A stretch of 64,000 nt of DNA from Saccoglossus kowalevskii (GCF_000003605.2 NW_003134283.1:38968-102967); one strand, 5' to 3'. Shown: positions 50,289-63,753, numbered from the stretch's first letter. Notes: generated from the sequence alone by a model not told the origin. Numbers and translations: made by a program.

Positions 50289-51225
50289 CGCGATTTTCCA
50301 CTATAAATGATTGACATCACAGAAAGAAAGAATGCAGGAACGTTGTTTTATATGTTTTACATGTGTGTGATGAAAAGAAATTCAACAGCTTGTTTACTGA
50401 GGGAGTCTCCCATGCAAATACTAACCACGCCCGATTGTGCTTTACTTTAAACATTTGTCGGTAACCTAACCACACAGGTGCATGGATTATCTGAAATTAA
50501 GCCGATTTGGCGACTAATTCATGTTTTTGCATGTTTTAAAATCGATATTGCTGGCACAGGTAACTTCTAGAATTGACCTATGACCTCTACATACTTGGAG
50601 TAACAGTACGGTAATTTAACAGTTTTTAACAAAAATATTTATTCACATTTTCGAACTTTTAACTATGAGACTTGTTAATATGATATCACAGGTACCAATT
50701 CCGAATGAAACTACCAACTTTCCAATCGCTTTTCACAATTTTGTAACCATTTTTTGTCGCTTTTTTGGTTGGCTGTTGTGATAATCTGCTTATATATGAG
50801 GCATTATCGATACATTTACTTAATGTTTTCAACATTTAACTGCGAGGTTGTCATTACAATGACTTAGGATAAATATACAAGCTTCTTCGCCAACATTTCA
50901 TTCGTTTTTTCAACTTTGCACCCTGTTTTTTAACAGTTTACAGTCAGCTCATGTAAACATCGATAGGCAGCTTCCAACTGATTTTATTAAATTTGTCGAC
51001 TTCACAACTGCGCGTTTCTATATGCCAACAACTTAGGTCATACATACAAATACATCTACCAGCTTTGTAATAACTTTGCACAACTTTGCAATCACTTTAA
51101 ACAATTTTGAACGGTGTGTAACAGCTTAAAACCCACTACGTGCCGACGATATAAAACAACTTGTTCTTGAAAATTAGAAGGATTTTGAAAACTTTTTTAT
51201 TAAATTAAAATTGTTACAACAATTC
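50289..51225 (+). repeat. Monomer 54 (twin of unit 47)
   Basis: GGCGACTAATTC, TTTCCAATCG, TGCGAGGTTG shared with unit 47. The 3' end (CCAGCTTTG, CAATTTTG) is shared with unit 53. AAATACTAACC and GATTATCTG are private. Confidence 0.95.
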
Positions 51226-52157
51226 CGCGATTTTCCGCTATAAATGATTGACATCACAGTAAGAAAGAATGCAGGAACGTTGTTTTATATGTTTTACATG
51301 TGTGTGATAAAAAAAACAATCAACAGCTTGTTTACTGAGGGAGTCTCCCATGCAAGTACTAACCACGCCCGATTGTGCTTTACTTTAACATTTGTCGGTG
51401 ACCTAACCACATAGCTGCAAGGATTATTTGAATTTAAGCCGAATTGGCGGCTATTTCATGTTTTTGCATGTTTTAAAATCGATATTGCTGGCACAGGTAA
51501 CTTCAGAATTGACCTATGACCTCTACATACTTGGAGTAACAGTACGGTAATTTAACAGTTTTTAACAAAAATATTTATTCACATTTTCGAACTTTTAACT
51601 ATGAGACTTGTTAATATGATATCACAGGTACCAATTCCGAATGAAACTACCAACTTTACAATCGCTTTTCACAACTTTGTAACCATTTTTTGTCGATTTT
51701 TCGATTGGCTGTTGTGATAATCTGCTTATATATGAGGCATTATCGATACATATACTTAATGTTTTCAACATTTAACTGCGGGGTTGTCATTACAATGACT
51801 TAGGATAAATATACAAGCTTCTTCGCCAACATTTCGTTCGTTTTTTCAACTTTGCACCCTGTTTTCTAACAGTTTACAGTCAGCTCATGTAAACATCTAT
51901 AGGCAGCTTCCAACTGATTTTATTAAATTTGTCGACTTTACAACTGCGCGTTTCTATATGCCATCAACTTAGTCATACATACAAATACATCTACCAACTT
52001 TGTAATAACTTTGCACAACTTTGCAATCACTTTAAACAACTTTGAACGGTGTGTAACAGCTTAAACCCACTACGTGCCGACGACATAAACAACTTGTTCT
52101 TGAAAATTAGAAGGATTTTGAACACTTTTTATTAAATTAAAATAGTTACAACAATTC
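51226..52157 (+). repeat. Monomer 55 (family E)
   Basis: ACATAGCTGCAAGG, GAATTGGCGG, ATATTGC, TTCGATTGG. A few scattered single-base losses (TTTAACATTTG, AACTTCAGAATTG, CTTAGTCATAC, GCTTAAACCC) shorten it to 932 bp and may also be consensus errors. Confidence 0.95.
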
Positions 52158-53092
52158 CGCGATTTTCCACTATAAATGATTGACATCACAGAAAGAAAGA
52201 ATGCAGGAACGTTGTTTTATATGTTTTACATGTGTGTGATGAAAAAAAATTCAACAGCTTGTTTACTGAGGGAGTCTCCCATGCAAGTACTAACCACGCC
52301 CGATTGTGCTTTACTTTAAACATTTGTCGGTGACCTAACCACACAGGTGCATGAATTATTTGAAATTAAGCCGAATTGGTGGCTATTTCATGTTTTTGGA
52401 AGTTTTAAAATCGATATCGCTGGCACAGGTAACTTCTAGAATTGACCTATGATCTCTACATACTTTGAGTTACAGTACGGTAATTTAACAGTATTTAAAC
52501 AAATATTTATTCACATTTTCGAACTTTTAACTATGAGACTTGTTAATATGATATCACAGGTACCAATTCCGAATGAAACTACCAACTTTACAATCGCTTT
52601 TCACAACTTTGTAACCATTTTTTGTCGCATTTTCGGTTGGCTGTTGTGATATTCTGCTTATATATGAGGCATTATCGATACATTTACTTAATGTTTTCAA
52701 CATTTAACTGCGGGGTTGTCATTACAATGACTTAGGATAAATATACAAGCTTCTTCGCCAACATTTCGTTCGTTTTTTCAACTTTGCACCCTGTTTTTTT
52801 ACAGTTTACAGTCAGCTCATGTAAACATCGATAGGCAGCTTCCAACTGATTTTATTAAATTTGTCGACTTTACAACTGCGCGTTTCTATATGCCAACAAC
52901 TTAGGTCATACATACAAATACATCTACCAACTTTGTAATAACTTTGCACAACTTTGCAATCACTTTAAAGAATTTTGAACGGTGTGTTAACAGCTTAAAA
53001 CCCACTACGTGCCGACGACATAAACAACTTGTTCTTGAAAATTAGAAGGATTTTGAAAACTTTTTATTAAATTAAAATAGTTACAACAATTC
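52158..53092 (+). repeat. Monomer 56 (family A, open frame)
   Basis: First unit of the homogeneous A run. Frame at 52449-52649 with three residue changes relative to the common version. GATATTCTGC is shared with unit 64 and AAAGAATTTTG with units 57, 59 and 63. Confidence 0.95.
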
Positions 53093-54026
53093 CGCGATTT
53101 TCCACTATAAATGATTGACATCACAGAAAGAAAGAATGCAGGAACGTTGTTTTATATGTTTTACATGTGTGTGATGAAAAAAATTGAACAGCTTGTTTAC
53201 TGAGGGAGTCTCCCATGCAAGTACTAACCACGCACGATTGTGCTTTACTTTGAACATTTGTCGGTGACCTAACCACACAGGTGCATGGATTATTTGAAAT
53301 TAAGCCGAATTGGTGGCTATTTCATGTTTTTGGAAGTTTTAAAATCGATATCGCTGGCACAGGTAACTTCTAGAATTGACCTATGACCTCTACATACTTG
53401 GAGTTACAGTACGGTTATTTAACAGTATTTAAACAAATATTTATTCACATTTTCGAACTTTTAACTATGAGACTTGTTAATATGATATCACAGGTACCAA
53501 TTCCGAATGAAACTACCAACTTTACAATCGCTTTTCACAATTTTGTAACATTTTTTTGTCGCTTTTTCGGTTGGCTGTTGTGATAATCTGCTTATATATG
53601 AGGCATTATCGATACATTTACTTAATGTTTTCAACATTTAACTGCGGGGTTGTCATTACAATGACTTAGGATAAATATACAAGCTTCTTCGCCAACATTT
53701 CGTTCGTTTTTTCAACTTTGTACCCTGTTTTTTCACAGTTTACAGTCAGCTCATGTAAACATCGATAGGCAGCTTCCAACTGATTTTATTAAATTTGTCG
53801 ACTTTACAACTGCGCGTTTCTATATGCCAACAACTTAGGTCATACATACAAATACATCTACCAACTTTGTAATAACTTTGCACAACTTTGCAATCACTTT
53901 AAAGAATTTTGAACGGTGTGTTAACAGCTTAAAACCCACTACGTGCCGACGATATGAACAACTTGTTCTTGAAAATTAGAAGGATTTTGAAAACTTTTTA
54001 TTAAATTAAAATAGTTACAACAATTC
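53093..54026 (+). repeat. Monomer 57 (family A, open frame)
   Basis: Frame at 53383-53583. TTTGTACCCTG, TTTTTTCACAG and CGATATGAAC are shared with unit 63 (the first two also with 58). Private ACGGTTATTT. Confidence 0.95.
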
Positions 54027-54962
54027 CGCGATTTTCCACTATAAATGATTGACATCACAGTAAGAAAGAATGCAGGAACGTTGTTTTATATGTTTTACAT
54101 GTGTGTGATGAAAAAACAATTCAACAGCTTGTTTACTGAGGGAGTCTCCCATGCAAGTACTAACCACGCCCGATTGTGCTTTACTTTAAACATTTGTCGG
54201 TGACCTAACCACACAGGTGCATGGATTATTTGAAATTAAGCCGAATTGGTGGCTATTTCATGTTTTTGGAAGTTTTAAAATCGATATCGCTGGCACAGGT
54301 AACTTCTAGAATTGACCTATGACCTCTACATACTTGGAGTTACAGTACGGTAATTTAACAGTATTTAAACAAATATTTATTCACATTTTCGAACTTTTAA
54401 CTATGAGACTTGTTAATATGATATCACAGGTACCAATTCCGAATGAAACTACCAACTTTACAATCGCTTTTCACAATTTTGTAACAATTTTTTGTCGCTT
54501 TTTCGGTTGGCTGTTGTGATAATCTGCTTATATATGAGGCATTATCGATACATTTACTTAATGTTTTCAACATTTAACTGCGGGGTTGTCATTACAATGA
54601 CTTAGGATAAATATACAAGCTTCTTCGCCAACATTTCGTTCGTTTTTTCAACTTTGTACCCTGTTTTTTCACAGTTTACAGTCAGCTCATGTAAACATCG
54701 ATAGGCAGCTTCCAACTGATTTTATTAAATTTGTCGACTTTACAACTGCGCGTTTCTATATGCCAACAACTTAGGTCATAAATACAAATACATCTACCAA
54801 CTTTGTAATAACTTTGCACAACTTTTCAATCACTTTAAACAACTTTGAACGGTGTGTTAACAGCTTAAAACCCACTACGTGCCGACGATATAAACAACTT
54901 GTTCTTGAAAATTAGAAGGATTTTGAAAACTTTTTATTAAATTAAAATAGTTACAACAATTC
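54027..54962 (+). repeat. Monomer 58 (family A, open frame)
   Basis: Frame at 54319-54519, common protein version but two silent changes (AAT, ACA codons) shared with units 59 and 63. GAAAAAACAATTC is shared with unit 63. CATAAATACAAATAC and CTTTTCAATC resemble unit 52. Confidence 0.95.
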
Positions 54963-55897
54963 CGCGATTTTCCACTATAAATGATTGACATCACAGTAAG
55001 AAAGAATGCAGGAACGTTGTTTTATATGTTTTACATGTGTGTGATGAAAAAAAATTCAACAGCTTGTTTACTGAGGGAGTCTCCCATGCAAGTACTAACC
55101 ACGCACGATTGTGCTTTACTTTAAACATTTGTCGGTGACCTAACCACACAGGTGCATGGATTATTTGAAGTTAAGCCGAATTGGTGGCTATTTCATGTTT
55201 TTGGAAGTTTTAAAATCGATATCGCTGGCACAGGTAACTTCTAGAATTGACCTATGACCTCTACATACTTGGAGTTACAGTACGGTAATTTAACAGTATT
55301 TAAACAAATATTTATTCACATTTTCGAACTTTTAACTATGAGACTTGTTAATATGATATCACAGGTACCAATTCCGAATGAAACTACCAACTTTACAATC
55401 GCTTTTCACAATTTTGTAACAATTTTTTGTCGCTTTTTCGGTTGGCTGTTGTGATAATCTGCTTATATATGAGGCATTATCGATACATTTACTTAATGTT
55501 TTCAACATTTAACTGCGGGGTTGTCATTACAATGACTTAGGATAAATATACAAGCTTCTTCGCCAACATTTCGTTCGTTTTTTCAACTTTGCACCCTGTT
55601 TTTTTACAGTTTACAGTCAGCTCATGTAAACATCGATAGGCAGCTTCCAACTGATTTTATTAAATTTGTCGACTTTACAACTGCGCGTTTCTATATGCCA
55701 ACAACTTAGGTCATACATACAAATACATCTACCAACTTTGTAATAACTTTGCACAACTTTGCAATCACTTTAAAGAATTTTGAACGGTGTGTTAACAGCT
55801 TAAAACCCACTACGTGCCGACGATATAAACAACTTGTTCTTGAAAATTAGAAGGATTTTGAAAACTTTTTATTAAATTAAAATAGTTACAACAATTC
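54963..55897 (+). repeat. Monomer 59 (family A, open frame)
   Basis: Frame at 55254-55454. TTGAAGTTAAGCC is an intermediate toward TTGGAGTTAAG of units 28 and 60. GTTTTTTTACAG is shared with unit 56. Confidence 0.95.
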
Positions 55898-56831
55898 CGC
55901 GATTTTCCACTATAAATGATTGACATCACAGTAAGAAAGAATGCAGGAACGTTGTTTTATATGTTTTACATGTGTGTGATGAAAAAAAATTCAACAGCTT
56001 GTTTACTGAGGGAGTCTCCCATGCAAGTACTAACCACGCCCGATTGTGCTTTACTTTAAACATTTGTCGGTGACCTAACCACACAGCTGCATGGATTATT
56101 TGGAGTTAAGCCGAATTGGTGGCTATTTCATGTTTTTGGAAGTTTTAAAATCGATATCGCTGCCACAGGTAACTTCTAGAATTGACCTATGACCTCTACA
56201 TACTTGGAGTTACAGTACGGTAATTTAACAGTATTTAAACAAATATTTATTCACATTTTCGAACTTTTAACTATGAGACTTGTTAATATGATATCACAGG
56301 TACCAATTCCGAATGAAACTACCAACTTTACAATCGCTTTTCACAACTTTGTAACCATTTTTTGTCGCTTTTTCGGTTGGCTGTTGTGATAATCTGCTTA
56401 TATATGAGGCATTATCGATACATTTACTTAATGTTTTCAACATTTAACTGCGGGGTTGTCATTACAATGACTTAGGATAAATATACAAGCTTCTTCGCCA
56501 ACAATTCGTTCGTTTTTCAACTTTGCACCCTGTTTTCTGACAGTTTACAGTCAGCTCATGTACACATCGGTAGGCAGCTTCCAACTGATTTTATTAAATT
56601 TGTCGACTTTACAACTGCGCGTTTCTATATGCCAACAACTTAGGTCATACATACGAATACATCTACTAACTTTGTAATAACTTTGCACAACTTTACAATC
56701 ACTTTAAACATATTTGAACGGTGTGTTAACAGCTTAAAACCCACTACGTGCCGACGACATAAACAACTTGTTCTTGAAAATTAGAAGGATTTTGAAAACT
56801 TTTTATTAAATTAAAATAGTTACAACAATTC
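55898..56831 (+). repeat. Monomer 60 (family A, open frame)
   Basis: Frame at 56189-56389. TTTGGAGTTAAG as in unit 28. The 3' end is diverged: GTACACATCGGTAGG, CTGACAG, CATATTTGAACGG. Confidence 0.95.
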
Positions 56832-57766
56832 CGCGATTTTCCACTATAAATGATTGACATCACAGTAAGAAAGAATGTAGGAACGTTGTTTTATATGTTT
56901 TACATGTGTGTGATGAAAAAAAATTCAACAGCTCGATTACTGAGGGAGTCTCACATGCAAGTACTAACCACGCCCGATTGTGCTTTACTTTAAACATTTG
57001 TCGGTGACCTAACCACACAGCTGCATGGATTATTTGAAACTAAGCCGATTTGGCGGCTATTTCATGTTTGTGCATGTTTTAAAATCGATATCGCTGGCAC
57101 AGGTAACTTCTAGAATTGACCTATGACCTCTACATACTTGGAGTAACAGTACGGTAATTTAACAGTATTTAAAAAAACAATTATTCACATTTTCGAACTT
57201 TTAACTATGAGACTTGTTAATATGATATCATATGTACCAATTCCGAATGAAACTACCAACTTTACAATCGCTTTTCACAACTTTGTAACCATTTTTTGTC
57301 GATTTTTCGGTTGGCTGTTGTGATAATCTGCTTATATATGAGGCATTATCGATACATTTACTGAATGTTTTCAACATTTAACTGCGGGGTTGTCATTACA
57401 ATGACTTAGGATAAATATACAATCTTCTTCGCCAACATTTCGTTCGTTTTTTCAACTTTGCACCCTGTTTTCTAACAGTTTACAGTCAGCTCATGTGAAC
57501 ATCTATAGGCAGCTTCCAACTGATTTTATTAAATTTGTCGATTTTAGAACTGCGCGTTTCTATATGCCAACAACTTAGGTCATATATACGAATACATCTA
57601 CCAACTTTGTAATAACTTTGCACAACTTTGCAATCACTTTAAACAACTTTGAACGGTGAGTTAACAGCTTAAAACCCACTACGTGCCGACGACATAAACA
57701 ACTTGTTCTTGAAAATTAGAAGGATTTTGAAAACTTTTTATTAAATTAAAATAGTTACAACAATTC
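56832..57766 (+). repeat. Monomer 61 (family D)
   Basis: CTCGATTAC, TCTCACATG, GTTTGTGCATG, TTAAAAAAACAATTATTC. It interrupts the A run. Private ATCATATGTACC removes the GGTACC site. CAATCTTCTTCG is shared with unit 4. Confidence 0.95.
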
Positions 57767-58701
57767 CGCGATCTTCCGCTATAAATGATTGACATCACAG
57801 TAAGAAAAAATGCAGGAACGTTGTTTTATATGTTTTACATGTGTGTGATGAAAAAAATTCAACAGCTTGTTTACTGAGGGACTCTCCCATGCAAGTACTA
57901 ACCAGGCCCGATTGTGCTTTACTTTAAACATTTGTCGGTGACCTAACCACATAGCTGCAAGGACTATTTGAAATTAAGCCGAATTGGTTGCTATTTCATG
58001 TTTTTGCATGTTTTAAAATCGATATTGCTGGCACAGGTAACTTCTAGAATTGACCTATGACCTCTACATACTTGGAGTAACAGTACGGTAATTTAACAAT
58101 TTTTAATAAAAATATTTATTCACATTTTCGAACTTTTAACTATGAGACTTGTTAATATCATATCACAGGTACCAATTCCGAATTAAACTACCAACTTTAC
58201 AATCGCTTTTCACAACTTTGTAACCATTTTTTGTCGATTTTTCGATTGGCTGTTGTGATAATCTGCTTATATATGAGGCATTATCGATACATATACTTAA
58301 TGTTTTCAACATTTAACTGCGGGGTTGTCATTACAATGACTTAGGATAAATATACAAGCTTCTTCGCCAACATTTCGTTCGTTTTCTCAACTTTGCACAC
58401 TGTTTTCTAACAGTTTACAGTCAGTTCATGTGAACATCTATAAGCAGCTGTCAACTGATTTTATCAAATTTGTCGACTTTACAACTGTGCGTTTCTATAT
58501 GCCAACAACTTAGGTCATACATACGAATACATCTACCAACTTTGTAATAACTTTGCACAACTTTGCAATCACTTTAAACAACTTTGAACGGTGTGTTAAC
58601 AGCTTAACACCCACTACGTGCCGACGACATAAACAACTTGTTCTTGAAAATTAGAAAGATTTTGAAAACTTTTTATTAAATTAAAATAGTTACAACAATT
58701 C
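57767..58701 (+). repeat. Monomer 62 (family E)
   Basis: CGCGATCTTCCGC opening, ACATAGCTGCAAGG, GAATTGGTTGC, ATATTGC, TTCGATTGG. 3' end with GCTGTCAAC and ACTGTGCG as in units 5 and 19. Second non-A unit inside the A run. Confidence 0.95.
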
Positions 58702-59637
58702 CGCGATTTTCCACTATAAATGATTGACATCACAGTAAGAAAGAATGCAGGAACGTTGTTTTATATGTTTTACATGTGTGTGATGAAAAAACAATTCAAC
58801 AGCTTGTTTACTGAGGGAGTCTCCCATGCAAGTACTAACCACGCCCGATTGTGCTTTACTTTAAACATTTGTCGGTGACCTAACCACACAGGTGCATGGA
58901 TTATTTGAAATTAAGCCGAATTGGTGGCTATTTCATGTTTTTGGAAGTTTTAAAATCGATATCGCTGGCACAGGTAACTTCTAGAATTGACCTATGACCT
59001 CTACATACTTGGAGTTAATGTACGGTAATTTAACAGTATTTAAACAAATATTTATTCACATTTTCGAACTTTTAACTATGAGACTTGTTAATATGATATC
59101 ACAGGTACCAATTCCGAATGAAACTACCAACTTTACAATCGCTTTTCACAATTTTGTAACAATTTTTTGTCGCTTTTTCGGTTGGCTGTTGTGATAATCT
59201 GCTTATATATGAGGCATTATCGATACATTTACTTAATGTTTTCAACATTTAACTGCGGGGTTGTCATTACAATGACTTAGGATAAATATACAAGCTTCTT
59301 CGCCAACATTTCGTTCGTTTTTTCAACTTTGTACCCTGTTTTTTCACAGTTTACAGTCAGCTCATGTAAACATCGATAGGCAGCTTCCAACTGATTTTAT
59401 TAAATTTGTCGACTTTACAACTGCGCGTTTCTATATGCCAACAACTTAGGTCATTCATACAAATACATCTACCAACTTTGTAATAACTTTGCACAACTTT
59501 ACAATCACTTTAAAGAATTTTGAACGGTGTGTTATCAGCTTAAAACCCACTACGTGCCGACGATATGAACAACTTGTTCTTGAAAATTAGAAGGATTTTG
59601 AAAACTTTTTATTAAATTAAAATAGTTACAACAATTC
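58702..59637 (+). repeat. Monomer 63 (family A, open frame)
   Basis: Frame at 58994-59194 with Q changed to M by TTAATGTACGG. Otherwise a composite of units 57 and 58 (GAAAAAACAATTC, TTTGTACCCTG, CGATATGAAC), which suggests that a block including 57-58 was copied here. Confidence 0.95.
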
Positions 59638-60937
59638 CGCGATTTTCCACTATAAATGATTGACATCACAGTAAGAAAGAATGCAGGAACGTTGTTTTAT
59701 ATGTTTTACATGTGTGTGATGAAAAAAAATTCAACAGCTTGTTTACTGAGGGAGTCTCCCATGCAAGTACTAACCACGCCCGATTGTGCTTTACTTTAAA
59801 CATTTGTCGGTGACCTAACCACACAGGTGCATGGATTATTTGAAATTAAGCCGAATTGGTGGCTATTTCATGTTTTTGGAAGTTTTAAAATCGATATCGC
59901 TGGCACAGGTAACTTCTAGAATTGACCTATGACCTCTACATACTTGGAGTTACAGTACGGTAATTTAACAGTATTTAAACAAATATTTATTCACATTTTC
60001 GAACTTTTAACTATGAGACTTGTTAATATGATATCACAGGTACCAATTCCGAATGAAACTACCAACTTTACAATCGCTTTTCACAACTTTGTAACCATTT
60101 TTTGTCGCTTTTTCGGTTGGCTGTTGTGATATTCTGCTTATATATGAGGCATTATCGATACATATACTTAATGTTTTCAACATTTAACTGCGGGGTTGTC
60201 ATTACAATGACTTAGGATAAATATACAAGCTTCTTCGCCAACATTTCGTTCGTTTTTTCAACTTTGCACCCTGTTTTTTAACAGTTTACAGTCAGCTCAT
60301 ATAAACATCGATAGGCAGCTTCCAACTGATTTTATTAAATTTGTCGACTTTACAACTGCGCGTTTCTATATGCCAACAACTTAGGTCATACATACAAATA
60401 CATCTACCAACTTTGTAATAACTTTGCACAACTTTACAATCGCTTTTCACAACTTTGTAACCATTTTTTGTCGCTTTTTCGGTTGGCTGTTGCGATAATC
60501 TACTTATATATGAGGCATTATCGATACATTTACTTAATGTTTTCAACATTTATCTGCGGGGTTGTCATTACAATGACTTAGGATAAATATACAAGCTTCT
60601 TCGCCAACATTTCGTTCGTTTTTTCAACTTTGCACCCTGTTTTTAACAGTTTACAGTCAGCTCATGTAAACATCGATAGGCAGCTTCCAACTGATTTTAT
60701 TAAATTTGTCGACTTTACAACTGCGCGTTTCTATATGCCAACAACTTAGGTCATACATACAAATACATCTACCAACTTTGTAATAACTTTGCACAACTTT
60801 GCAATCACTTTAAACAACTTTGAACGGTGTGTTAATAGCTTAAAACCCACTACGTGCCGACGACATAAACAACTTGTTCTTGAAAATTAGAAGGATTTTG
60901 AAAACTTTTTATTAAATTAAAATAGTTACAACAATTC
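59638..60937 (+). repeat. Monomer 64: 1300 bp hybrid unit
   Basis: A-type from the start (GGTGGCT, TTTGGAAG), with the frame at 59929-60129 and GATATTCTGC as in unit 56. After the internal jump it matches the second part of unit 51 (AATCTACTTAT, TTTATCTGCGG) with TTGCGATAATC private. Confidence 0.95.
60424..60447. repeat. Crossover junction of hybrid unit 64
   Basis: TTGCACAACTTT joins ACAATCGCTTTTCAC, identical to the junction in unit 51 and, apart from one T, to unit 27. Confidence 0.9.
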
Positions 60938-61887
60938 CGCGATTTTCCACTATAAATGATTGACATCACAGAAAGAAAGAATGCAGGAACGTTGTTTTGT
61001 AAGGAACGTTGTTTTATATGTTTTACATGTGTGTGATGAAAAAAATCAACAGCTTGTTTACTGAGGGAGTCTCCCATGCAAGTACTAACCACGGCAGATC
61101 GTGCTTTAATTTAAACATTTGTCGGTGACCTAACCACACAGGTGCATGGATTATTTAAAATTAAGCCGAATTGGTGGCTATTTCATGTTTTTGGAAGTTT
61201 TAAAATCGATATCGCTGGCACAGGTAACTTCTAGAATTGACCTATGACCTCTACATACTTGGAGTTACAGTACGGTAATTTAACAGTATTTAAACAAATA
61301 TTTATTCACATTTTCGAACTTTTAACTATGAGACTTGTTAATATGATATCACAGGTACCAATTCCGAATGAAACTACCAACTTTACAATCGCTTTTCACA
61401 ACTTTGTAACCATTTTTTGTCGCTTTTTCGGTTGGCTGTTGTGATAATCTGCTTATATATGAGACATTATCGATACATTTACGTAATGTTTTCAACATTT
61501 AACTGCGGGGTTGTCATTACAATGACTTAGGATAAATATACAAGCTTCTTCGCCAACATTTCTTTCGTTTTTTCAACTTTGCACCCTGTTTTCTAACAGT
61601 TTACAGTCAGCTCATGTGAACTACTATAGGCAGCTTTCAACTGATTTTATTAAATTTGTCGACTTTACAACTGCGCGTTTCTATATGCCAACAACTTAGG
61701 TCATACATACGAATACATCTACCAACTTTGTAATAACTTTGCACAACTTTGCAATCACTTTAAACAACTTTGAACGGTGTGTTAATAGCTTAAAACCCAC
61801 TACGTGCCGACGACATAAACAACTTGTTCTTGAAAATTAGAAGGATTTTGAAAACTTTTAATTAAATTAAAATAGTTACAACAATTC
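60938..61887 (+). repeat. Monomer 65 (family A, 17 bp insertion, open frame)
   Basis: 950 bp, near copy of unit 52 until about 61612. There it switches to GAACTACTATAGG and GTTAATAGC of the kind seen in units 13 and 14. Frame at 61244-61444. This is the right boundary of the A domain. Confidence 0.95.
60986..61014. repeat. 17 bp partial duplication of GGAACGTTGTTT
   Basis: GGAACGTTGTTT at 60986 and 61003 with TGTAA between, identical to unit 52. Confidence 0.9.
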
Positions 61888-62820
61888 CGCGATTTTCCGC
61901 TATAAATAATTGACATCACAGTAAGAAAGAATGCAGGAACGTTGTTTTATATGTTTTACATGTGTGTGATGAAAAAAAAATCAACAGCTTGTTTACTGAG
62001 GGAGTCTCCCATGCAAGTACTAACCAGGCCCGATTGTGCTTTACTTTAAACATTTGTCGGTGACCTAACCACATAGTTGCAAGGATTATTTAAATAGCCG
62101 AATTGGCCGCTATTTCATGTTTTTGCATGTTTTAAAATCGATATTGCTGGCACAGGTAACTTCTAGAATTGACCTATGACCTCTACATACTTGGAGTAAC
62201 ACTACGGTAATTTAACAGTTTTTAACAAAAATATTTATTCACATTTTCGAACTTTTAACTATGAGACTTGTTAATATGATATCGTAGGTGCCAATTCCGA
62301 ATGAAACTACCAATTTTACAATCGCTTTTCACAACTTTGTAACCATTTTTTGTCGATTTTTCGATTGGCTGATGTGATAATCTGCTTATATATGAGGCAT
62401 TATCGATACATATACTTAATGTTTTCAACATTTAACTGTGGGGATGTCATTACAATGACTTAGGATAAATCTACAAGCATCTTCGCCAACATTTCGTTCG
62501 TTTTTTCAACTTTGCACCCTGTTTTCTAACAGTTTACAGTCAGCTCATGTGAACTTCTATAGACAGCTTTCAACTGATTTTATTAAATTTGTCGACTTTA
62601 CAACTGCGCGTTTCTATATGCCAACAACTTAGGTCATACATACGAATACATCTACCAACTTTGTAATAACTTTGCACAACTTTGCAATCACTTTAAACAA
62701 CTTTGAACGGTGTGTTAATAGCTTAAAACCCACTACGTGCCGACGACATAAACAAATTGTTCTTGAAAATTAGAAGGATTTTGAAAACTTTTTATTAAAT
62801 TAAAATAGTTACAACAATTC
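61888..62820 (+). repeat. Monomer 66 (family B)
   Basis: CCGCTATAAATAATTG, ATTTAAATAGCCG, GGCCGCT, ATATTGC. ATCGTAGGTGCC, GCTGATGTG and CTGTGGGG are shared only with unit 67. The GGTACC site is lost. Confidence 0.95.
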
Positions 62821-63753
62821 CGCGATTTTCCGCTATAAATAATTGACATCACAGTAAGAAAGAATGCAGGAACGTTGTTTTATATGTTTTACATGTGTGT
62901 GATGAAAAAAAAATCAACAGCTTGTTTACTGAGGGAGTCTCCCATGCAAGTACTAACCAGGCCCGATTGTGCTTTACTTTAAACATTTGTCGGTGACCTA
63001 ACCACATAGCTGCAAGGATTATTTAAATAGCCGAATTGGCCGCTATTTCATGTTTTTGCATGTTTTAAAATCGATATTGCTGGCACAGGTAACTTCTAGA
63101 ATTGACCTATGACCTCTACATACTTGGAGTAACAGTACTGTAATTTAACAGTTTTTAACAAAAATATTTATTCACATTTTCGAACTTTTAACTATGAGAC
63201 TTGTTAATATGATATCGTAGGTGCCAATTCCGAATGAAACTACCAATTTTACAATCGCTTTTCACAACTTTGTAACCATTTTTTGTCGATTTTTCGATTG
63301 GCTGATGTGATAATCTGCTTATATATGAGGCATTATCGATACATATACTTAATGTTTTCAACATTTAACTGTGGGGTTGTCATTACAATGACTTAGGAGA
63401 AATCTACAAGCATCTTCGCCAACATTTCGTTCGTTTTTTCAACTTTGCACCCTGTTTTCTAACAGTTTACAGTCAGCTCATGTGAACATCTATAGGCAGC
63501 TTTCAACTGATTTTATTAAATTTGTCGACTTTACAACTGCGCGTTTCTATATGCCAACAACTTAGGTCATACATACGAATACATCTACCAACTTTGTAAT
63601 AACTTTGCACAACTTTGCAATCACTTTAAACAACTTTGAACGGTGTGTTAATAGTTTAAAACCCACTACGTGCCGACGACATAAACAACTTGTTCTTGAA
63701 AATTAGAAGGATTTTGAAAACCTTTTATTAAATTAAAATAGTTACAACAATTC
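62821..63753 (+). repeat. Monomer 67 (family B)
   Basis: Near copy of unit 66, both 933 bp. Differs at a few positions (GTACTGTAA, CTGTGGGGTTG, GGAGAAATC, GAACATCTATAGG, AAACCTTTTATT). Confidence 0.95.
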
